Source of the DNA: Nitrospirae bacterium MYbin3
Lineage (GTDB): Bacteria > Nitrospirota > Thermodesulfovibrionia > Thermodesulfovibrionales > Dissulfurispiraceae
DNA length: 54,596 nucleotides
Direction: 5' to 3'
NCBI GenBank assembly: GCA_002753335.1
Contig: PEAD01000021.1
Span: 1-54,596 of the forward strand
In this document: piece by piece, positions 49,166 through 54,596 of the stretch
Layout of the letters: each line of letters starts with the position of its first letter
Numbering within the stretch: position 1 is the first letter of the stretch
The notes under the pieces: generated by a model
The model's input: the letters and a program-made list of their open reading frames with translations, nothing else
What the model was told of the DNA's origin: nothing
Databases searched by the model: none
Made by a program: the position numbers and the translations under genes

Positions 49166-50475
49166 GTCCCGGACCTATCTTTCAGCTCTTTCTCCATCTC
49201 TTTTATTTTTTCCTTCAACTCAATCATGCGCAGTTCCCTGCCGACAAAGGTTTTGTTCAGCCTTTCGAGTTCGGCATTTTTAAGTTCAAGTTCTGCTGTC
49301 CGCTGCAGTACCCTATGCTCCAGATCATCGTTTAGCCTGCGAAGCTCTTCCTCTGTTTGCTTCCGGTTGGTTATATCGGTTGCTATCTCCATCCTTACGA
49401 TACGGCCGTCTATCCAGTGTATCGCCCTGTCACGGATGTCATACCAACGCCCGTTTTTAGTATTCTGCATCTCCCAGTGATATACTCCTGTAGGTCTGCC
49501 TTGAGAATCCAGCAGATATTTGTTTGTGCAAAACGTACACGGTTCTGTTTGTCCTGTCTGAATGCTCTGCCAGCATGGCTTGCCTACTATATTTCCGAAA
49601 ATGTTCTCAACGTACTTGTTTATAAAGAGAATCTCGTATGTATTGATATCCGACACATAAACTATAGCGTCGAGACTGTTTAATACCGCAAGCAGTCGTT
49701 CGTGGCTTTCTGCCAAAGCATCTTTTGATTTGTCCTGCTCCAATATGAACTGCCTGCCTCTGTAAAAGATCAGGCAAAGCATTGCAGAGCCGAACAGCCA
49801 TATGAGAAGGTGAGAAAGCAGCATCGCATTTGTGGTTTCTTTTTCGATCTTCAGGTATGTTGACATAGGCACGCTGACCCCAACTCCGCCTCTGATATCG
49901 CCTTCCTTGTATCCCTGCTGGCTATGGCATTTCAGGCAGCCGGCCTTTACAACCATAGGCCGCATTAAGCGGAGACTTTGCTGGCCTTCATGTTCGCTTA
50001 TTTCAAAAAACTCCTTTGTCCCTTTCTCAAAGGCTTTTAAGGCCTCACGTTCCCATGCATCAGGCGCATTGTCAGGGTTAAGAGGCTTAAGGCTTGTTAT
50101 TCGCCCCTTAATTCCGTAGAGTTCATTGAAGTCGGCCATCAGCTGCCGTATCATGTAAGCCGGGTTCATCAGTGTGAGTTTTTTGCCTGAAGGCAGCGTT
50201 ATGTCACGGTCCGGGATGTGGCTTAGATAAGGATTAGGCGGGGTCTGTTCTGTCGGAGGCACGTACACGCCGCCGTGCTTTGTCCCCCATAGCCGAAAAG
50301 CCTGGTCTTTGTTGAAGTTCGAGAGCGCCTCTTTTTTTACGATCTCAATGGTCTGCAGCCGTTCGTGATAAATATTCCATGAAGCTGAACATATGACGTT
50401 GACGGTCCAGATAAGCGCGGCAACCGCGATTATTCGACAGAAATAAGTGAGCCCTTTATTTTTTGAGCCGTCCAT
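49162..50475 (-). CDS. Membrane Tll0287-like (DUF3365) heme-motif / Cys-PAS sensor without transmitter
   Basis: 437 residues. A TM helix (about 11-30) and a Tll0287-like (DUF3365) extracytoplasmic domain (about 35-215) with a c-type heme motif CLKCH (Cys180, Cys183, His184) are followed by a second TM (about 218-238). A PAS domain (about 255-372) has Cys301, Cys313 and Cys316 in CWQSIQ...PCTFC, and a C-terminal coiled coil (about 372-434) ends the protein. No kinase, cyclase or other output domain is present. The 4-nt overlap with the following kinase suggests the two act as a split sensor, with the coiled coil as a contact. The heme would be attached outside the cytoplasmic membrane, in line with resB-ccsB in this window. 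Nine A residues precede the ATG and no Shine-Dalgarno is seen. Confidence 0.85.
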   Translation of the reverse strand: MDGSKNKGLTYFCRIIAVAALIWTVNVICSASWNIYHERLQTIEIVKKEALSNFNKDQAFRLWGTKHGGVYVPPTEQTPPNPYLSHIPDRDITLPSGKKLTLMNPAYMIRQLMADFNELYGIKGRITSLKPLNPDNAPDAWEREALKAFEKGTKEFFEISEHEGQQSLRLMRPMVVKAGCLKCHSQQGYKEGDIRGGVGVSVPMSTYLKIEKETTNAMLLSHLLIWLFGSAMLCLIFYRGRQFILEQDKSKDALAESHERLLAVLNSLDAIVYVSDINTYEILFINKYVENIFGNIVGKPCWQSIQTGQTEPCTFCTNKYLLDSQGRPTGVYHWEMQNTKNGRWYDIRDRAIHWIDGRIVRMEIATDITNRKQTEEELRRLNDDLEHRVLQRTAELELKNAELERLNKTFVGRELRMIELKEKIKEMEKELKDRSGT

Positions 50476-50503
50476 TTTTTTTTTGCGCTTTAAGTATGCT
50501 CAG

Positions 50504-50509
50504 ATTATA
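50504..50509 (-). promoter_or_regulatory. -10 element of the four-gene signalling cassette
   Basis: A perfect minus-strand TATAAT (50504-50509) lies 28 nt before the ATG at 50475, without a convincing -35. It is the best promoter candidate in the 227-nt gap 50476-50702, which is otherwise AT-rich and holds no gene that I can see. Confidence 0.4.
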
Positions 50510-50702
50510 AGGATGATTGTTTTATGTATAAGCTAATTAATGCTAAGTTAAAATATGCTATCAAGAAACATGCCGCAAAAAATATATAACAAAAAAAGTC
50601 TTTTAATCAATTAGTTGATGCATTATAGATAGGTGTTGCGATGCCTGCACAGGTGCGACTTTTTTTGCATGCAATCTTTTGTCGCAGTATGGGCAAATGC
50701 AG

Positions 50703-52154
50703 TTAAGCTCCAAACTGGGCTTTATGTTTCTTTTCTATCGTGCGCGTTACGAAGGTGAGCGCTGAAGCGACAACAAGCAGCGCGGCAGCAGCCAGATAGG
50801 CATCGTTGTAACTGCCAGAGCCGGTGGCTTTTTTCGCAGACTCGAACATTTTTCCTGCAAAGAGCGGAAATATGAACCCGCCCACGCCCCATGCGGTGAA
50901 CACCAAACCGTAATTTATGCCGAAATTTTTCAGCCCAAAGTTATCCTTTACCGAAGAAGGAAACACCGAGAGGCATGCCCCGTAATTGAAGCCCAGAAGC
51001 ATCGAAGCGATGATAAATGCTGTCATATTACCAAGGCCTGTTCTGAGTACCATCATCAGGACCGCCTGAAATAGGAAAATTATGAACATTGTCCAGAGGC
51101 GGCCGATCTTGTCCGAAAGCATTCCGGCGATTATGCGGCCTGCGGCGTTCCCTATAGCGAGCATAGCCACAAGTATAAATCCGGCATCTATATTCCCAAG
51201 CTTCGCAATTGTGGTGATGTTTCCTATGATCATGAGGCCCGCGCCTGCAGCAAATGCAAACATGGTCCATAATAGATAAAAGAGCGGCGTGCGCATGATT
51301 TCTGTCGGCCCTAGGTTTATAGCAGCCACTGGAGCTGTTTGAACAATGCCGGTGTTTGCATCAGGCGGCTGATAGCCCGGCGGCGGTGCGGACAGGAACT
51401 GCGCCAGGACCGTAACAACGATAAGGAAGCCGATTCCGAAGAAAAGCATAGTTCTGTGGATATTGCGTTCCTTAAGAGCAAGCAGCTGGGCTGCTGCGTC
51501 ATTGAGGGCTGTTTCTTTTAAGGCCATTTCAGCCGCACTATGCGTGATTTCTACGCTGGCGATCTCGCCAAATTCTGCCTGCGAGATAGTCAGCACCTCT
51601 TTTGACTTTGCAAATTCCGAATCAGCAAAAGCCTTGGCACGCGCCAGCTCCTCAACCTCAGGAAGCGGCTTGCCCGAGAGGCTGAATCCGGTCAGGTGAT
51701 TCGCAATAGGAGAGATGTAAACAGAAGCGAGGCCGAAGCCGGCAACCACTAGGCCTGCGATGAGGCCGGTCTTCTTTGCAGAAAACCATTTGACTGCAGG
51801 AGGTGTGGCTGAAGCATAGCCGAGACCTATACCGGCACCGGCAAAAATGCCGAAGCCGATAACGAACCATGTAACGGTAACGGCAAACGATGCGATGATG
51901 CAGCCTATACCGGTGAGAATTCCTCCGGCGGTGGCGACCCAGCGAGGGCCGATCCTGTCCTGAAGACGTCCTGCCGGCACCATCACGAAAGCAAAAACGA
52001 TGCATGCTATAGAATAGGGAAGGGCTTTGTCGGAGTCGGACCATCCCCACTCTGCGGGGATAGCTTTTTTGATCACACTCCATGTATAAAGCACCCCTAG
52101 CGCGAGGTTAATTCCCATGCCAACGCATGTTACGAGCCATCCCTTATTCTTCAC
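50703..52154 (-). CDS. MFS transporter, oxalate/formate antiporter (OFA) family
   Basis: 483 residues with 12 predicted helices. NLALGVLYTWSVIKKAIP in helix 1 and GRLQDRIGPRW between helices 2 and 3 are typical of OFA carriers, which move small carboxylates such as oxalate, formate or lactate. GRIIAGMLSDKIGRLW repeats the motif in the second half. Unusually, about 75 mainly hydrophilic, Ala/Glu-rich residues (about 160-233) are inserted between helices 5 and 6, on the extracytoplasmic side by topology. The substrate is not predictable. The start is GTG 52154, supported by GGGAG 6-7 nt upstream. Same strand as, but 227 nt before, the signalling cassette. Confidence 0.88.
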   Translation of the reverse strand: MKNKGWLVTCVGMGINLALGVLYTWSVIKKAIPAEWGWSDSDKALPYSIACIVFAFVMVPAGRLQDRIGPRWVATAGGILTGIGCIIASFAVTVTWFVIGFGIFAGAGIGLGYASATPPAVKWFSAKKTGLIAGLVVAGFGLASVYISPIANHLTGFSLSGKPLPEVEELARAKAFADSEFAKSKEVLTISQAEFGEIASVEITHSAAEMALKETALNDAAAQLLALKERNIHRTMLFFGIGFLIVVTVLAQFLSAPPPGYQPPDANTGIVQTAPVAAINLGPTEIMRTPLFYLLWTMFAFAAGAGLMIIGNITTIAKLGNIDAGFILVAMLAIGNAAGRIIAGMLSDKIGRLWTMFIIFLFQAVLMMVLRTGLGNMTAFIIASMLLGFNYGACLSVFPSSVKDNFGLKNFGINYGLVFTAWGVGGFIFPLFAGKMFESAKKATGSGSYNDAYLAAAALLVVASALTFVTRTIEKKHKAQFGA

Positions 52155-52386
52155 TTTGTTCTCCCTTTACGATTTATTTGGTGGCCCTGCCAATGATTTC
52201 CGAACCTAAAAACAAGCATTTCAGATGGCCACAATTAATTTGGACAATCTTAATCATATAAAATTAATGTGACAGTAATAAAGTGTTAAAATCAACACTG
52301 CTGTTTTTTTGTCAGCCTCCGGTGAAAGGCAACGCTTATTTTACAAGTAACAGCTTGAATCTTAAATCTTCTATCCTGTATCCTTA

Positions 52387-53439
52387 ATGACTATGCTTCT
52401 GAAGATTTTGCTCTCTTTTTTCCTGCTTCTGCCTATCACTATCGGTTTCAGCATCGACGGATATTCGGCGCCCTTATCGTCCGAAACCTCTCCAACCGCC
52501 AATATCAGGATAGGGAAGCACAAGAACTATCTGCGTATAGTTTTTGAGACATCAGAAAACTATGCAGAAAAAGCATCTGTGGTTATAAGCGGCAAAAACG
52601 ATATCAAGGTTGATTTTCCTCTTGTCATAACACTCAAGCATACAGCCTCCAAAGAGATTATATCATCAAAAAAGAGTGTTGACTTAAACGAAATGGTGCG
52701 TATCTCTGCAAAAGAAACCAGCTGGATACTTACTGTAAAGAACCTTGACGACATTCGGGTTTCGAAGCTTGCAGGGCCATCAAGGCTGATAGTAGATGCA
52801 TTTTACACCGAGGCACCTCAGGACAATCGGACCGACAAGGCAGTACAAGCCCAAAAAGTTGAGGCTATGCCTTCATTTTTCGAAACGGTGGTGATCGATC
52901 CGGGCCATGGCGGCACAGATGCCGGCATACGTTCGGGCGAGTATGTTGAAAAAGAGAGCGCACTGACGCTATCAAAAGAAATATCGTCAGTGCTTGCAAA
53001 GGCCGGCAAAAAGGCCTTTCTTACCCGCAAGGGGGATCAGGCGCTTAATCTCAGAAGCCGGATAAAGATCGCAAGAAAATTGAGCCCCGAGGTTTTTATA
53101 AGTGTGCATATGACAGGCAAAAACGGTTTTGCGGTTTACACCGCGCCCCGTAGTGATGCGTCCAAACAGGAGAGGGAGAGCTCTCTTTCAAGAACTATCG
53201 CAGATAAGCTTGCCGAAGAATTCAAAACTGAAGTGCGGCAGGAAAAGATTCCGCTTTCATTGCTGACGATGGTTTCGGCCACATCTATTCTTATAGAATT
53301 CCCCGACCCCAAAGAGTTCAAGTATGACCGGAACTCAAAGAAAAGGCTTGCCGAAATAATTGCGGCTGCGCTTGTTGCATCATACCCGGCCCCTCATCAA
53401 TCTGCTGAAGCCGAAAAATCTCAGGGTGCGGCCAGATGA
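52387..53439 (+). CDS. N-acetylmuramoyl-L-alanine amidase (Amidase_3) with AMIN-like domain
   Basis: 350 residues. A signal peptide (about 1-28) and an AMIN-like beta domain (about 36-140), which in this family targets the enzyme to septal peptidoglycan, precede an Amidase_3 zinc domain (about 165-332). Expected zinc ligands are His174 in VIDPGHGGTDAG, Glu188 in GEYVEKES and His241 in FISVHMTG; the catalytic Glu is Glu304 in SILIEFPDP. The usual SIHAN is SVHMT here. It cleaves the amide between MurNAc and the stem peptide. No Shine-Dalgarno is seen; a second in-frame ATG lies at 52393. It is 4-nt overlapped with the GerMN gene. Confidence 0.92.
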   Translation: MTMLLKILLSFFLLLPITIGFSIDGYSAPLSSETSPTANIRIGKHKNYLRIVFETSENYAEKASVVISGKNDIKVDFPLVITLKHTASKEIISSKKSVDLNEMVRISAKETSWILTVKNLDDIRVSKLAGPSRLIVDAFYTEAPQDNRTDKAVQAQKVEAMPSFFETVVIDPGHGGTDAGIRSGEYVEKESALTLSKEISSVLAKAGKKAFLTRKGDQALNLRSRIKIARKLSPEVFISVHMTGKNGFAVYTAPRSDASKQERESSLSRTIADKLAEEFKTEVRQEKIPLSLLTMVSATSILIEFPDPKEFKYDRNSKKRLAEIIAAALVASYPAPHQSAEAEKSQGAAR

Positions 53440-54035
53440 ACTCAAAATGGTTCATAGCTGCGATAATTGCGGTGCTTGCTGTTGCTTCGATATTCGGCTG
53501 GTATATGGCAAAGAATATTCTTAACAAACCGGAGGGCGCAGGCGATTCTCTGGTGGTGCAATCGGATGGCATGCCCAAGATGCCCGATTTTTCTTCGGGC
53601 AGGGCCGGAGACGGTTCCCCGGTTAAGCTGTATATACCCAACGACAACGGCACGGTGGTTGAAGAAATAAGAGCACAGAAAGATGCGCTGCCTGTCAAGA
53701 CAGCCGAGACGATTATTGCAGAGTATTTGAAGCGCAGCGCTCCGAAAGACACAAAACTGCTCGGAGTTTATAAAGACAGGTCGAATATTCTTTATATCGA
53801 TTTTTCTATAGAACTCATAAAGAACAGACAGCTTGATGCGAAACAGGAGTTTGTCCTGCTCAAGTCGATCTTTCAAACTGTTGTTTCTAATGTTCAGGGC
53901 ATAGAGGATATAAAAATACTTATCGAGGGAAAAGAGGAAGAGAGCCTGGGCGGCCACATCTTAAGTCTTTATCCCATAAAGTCGTATGTTTTTTCGGATG
54001 CGCAAAAAACAGCCGAAAAGAAGCAGCCCAATTGA
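53436..54035 (+). CDS. GerMN-domain membrane-anchored protein
   Basis: 199 residues. An N-terminal TM anchor (about 5-25) without a lipobox is followed by a flexible linker and a single GerMN domain (about 62-185, with VKLYIPNDNGTVVEE, KTAETIIAEYL and NILYIDFSIELI). GerM/GerMN proteins act in cell-envelope or spore-coat processes in other bacteria; a biochemical function is not established. Its ATG overlaps the amidase stop and murI follows after about 45 nt, forming a peptidoglycan cluster. Confidence 0.85.
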   Translation: MNSKWFIAAIIAVLAVASIFGWYMAKNILNKPEGAGDSLVVQSDGMPKMPDFSSGRAGDGSPVKLYIPNDNGTVVEEIRAQKDALPVKTAETIIAEYLKRSAPKDTKLLGVYKDRSNILYIDFSIELIKNRQLDAKQEFVLLKSIFQTVVSNVQGIEDIKILIEGKEEESLGGHILSLYPIKSYVFSDAQKTAEKKQPN

Positions 54036-54080
54036 AACCGCTATTCTGTTAGCGTGTGAATTTGACTTCGCATCGAAATA

Positions 54081-54596
54081 ATGGAAATGAACGATAGACC
54101 CATAGGCATTTTTGATTCAGGCATAGGCGGGCTGACTGTGCTCAGCCAGATTAATCAAATTCTGCCTGCCGAGCACACCATATATTTGGGAGATACCGCC
54201 CGGGTGCCTTACGGCATAAGGTCGGCAGAGACGGTGACGAGATATTCGTTCGAATGCGCATCGTTTTTGATGCAGCAAAATATAAAGATGCTGGTTGTTG
54301 CCTGCAATACGGTGTCTGCCATAAGCCTGCCCCTGATTCCTGAACGAGTGAATGTTCCTGTTATAGGAGTTATCGAACCCGGAGCAAGGGCTGCCGCTGC
54401 CGCTACACGCAATAACAAGGTGGGTGTAATCGGCACAGAGGCTACCGTAAAAAGTGGATCGTATGAGAGGGCCATTAAAAATATCAAAGACAATATCGAT
54501 GTCTATAGTCTGGCCTGTCCGCTCTTTGTTCCGCTTGTAGAGGAGGGATGGACGGATGGTGAAATCGCCCGTCTTGTGATCAAAAAATATCTGTCA
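54081..54596 (+). CDS. murI: Glutamate racemase, N-terminal part (runs off the window)
   Basis: 172 codons are visible and the frame is open at the right edge. MurI makes D-glutamate for peptidoglycan. PIGIFDSGIGGLTVLSQI, YLGDTARVPYG, VVACNTVSA (first catalytic Cys) and ACPLFVPLVEEG are conserved; the second catalytic Cys lies beyond the window. The start could be ATG 54081 or the in-frame ATG 54087; no clear Shine-Dalgarno was seen. It follows the amidase and GerMN genes on the same strand. Confidence 0.96.
   Translation, partial: MEMNDRPIGIFDSGIGGLTVLSQINQILPAEHTIYLGDTARVPYGIRSAETVTRYSFECASFLMQQNIKMLVVACNTVSAISLPLIPERVNVPVIGVIEPGARAAAAATRNNKVGVIGTEATVKSGSYERAIKNIKDNIDVYSLACPLFVPLVEEGWTDGEIARLVIKKYLS

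Noticed and set aside
50476..50484. Nine-A tract (minus strand) directly before the ATG of the heme-motif sensor
   Set aside because: Could vary by slippage, but it is outside the coding region and such A/T runs are common in intergenic DNA here.
50630..50680. Hairpin-like CCTG-CA-CAGG followed by a T-run in the gap before the signalling cassette
   Set aside because: The T-run is on the plus strand, where no gene ends; for the minus-strand transporter it has no T-run, and the stem is only six pairs including wobbles.

Overview
The window is a dense bacterial chromosome segment of moderate GC content, by eye somewhat below 50%. It has no insertion sequences, phage genes or CRISPR array. Housekeeping genes (rpoB-rpoC, aroC, tsaD, uvrC, dus, murB, tyrS, rplM-rpsI, argC-argJ, fba, murI) alternate with an unusually large set of signal-transduction genes. 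System II cytochrome c maturation genes, PAS-rich hybrid kinases, an OFA-family transporter and the amidase-GerMN-murI cluster suggest an anaerobic or microaerophilic Gram-negative lineage such as Nitrospirota or the former Deltaproteobacteria. This is inference from gene content; no 16S gene is present and I could not search a database.

Layout. Positions 1-6077 hold the 3' part of rpoB and all of rpoC, closed by a strong terminator. A Tim44-like membrane protein (minus strand) is then divergent from a GAF-GAF-PAS kinase (plus), followed by aroC and a lytic transglycosylase. From 21511 down to 12478 the minus strand carries REC-HDOD, a multi-TM hybrid kinase, a kinase with a degenerate transmitter, resB, ccsB and tsaD. 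After uvrC (plus), a periplasmic-binding-domain hybrid kinase overlaps acylphosphatase by 4 nt. Next come dus (plus), then Cache-PAS-PAS kinase, REC-C4 regulator and murB (minus), tyrS (plus), a nitronate monooxygenase-like gene, and rplM-rpsI / argC-argJ-cupin (minus). A PAS hybrid kinase, a relic of a small coiled-coil gene and tRNA-Ala(CGC) lead to a chemoreceptor and a second kinase (plus), whose 5' coding end contains 22 perfect ACAG repeats. fba follows on the minus strand. Upstream of it lies a four-gene signalling cassette (50475 to 45462): a heme-motif Tll0287-like/PAS protein without a transmitter, a Cache-PAS kinase, a single-domain REC and a REC-HisKA_2 kinase. An OFA-type MFS transporter and the amidase-GerMN-murI cluster close the window; murI runs off the right edge.

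Functional reading. Nine proteins have histidine-kinase transmitter regions, three more are response regulators, and there is one chemoreceptor and one transmitter-less PAS sensor. None carries a recognisable DNA-binding output domain. The most notable items are the tetranucleotide repeat (candidate phase-variable sensor kinase), the heme-motif split-sensor cassette, the apparent pseudokinase and the kinase-acylphosphatase overlap. Several plus-strand genes at the head of transcription units lack a Shine-Dalgarno sequence and have a -10-like hexamer 5-9 nt before the ATG, which suggests leaderless transcripts.
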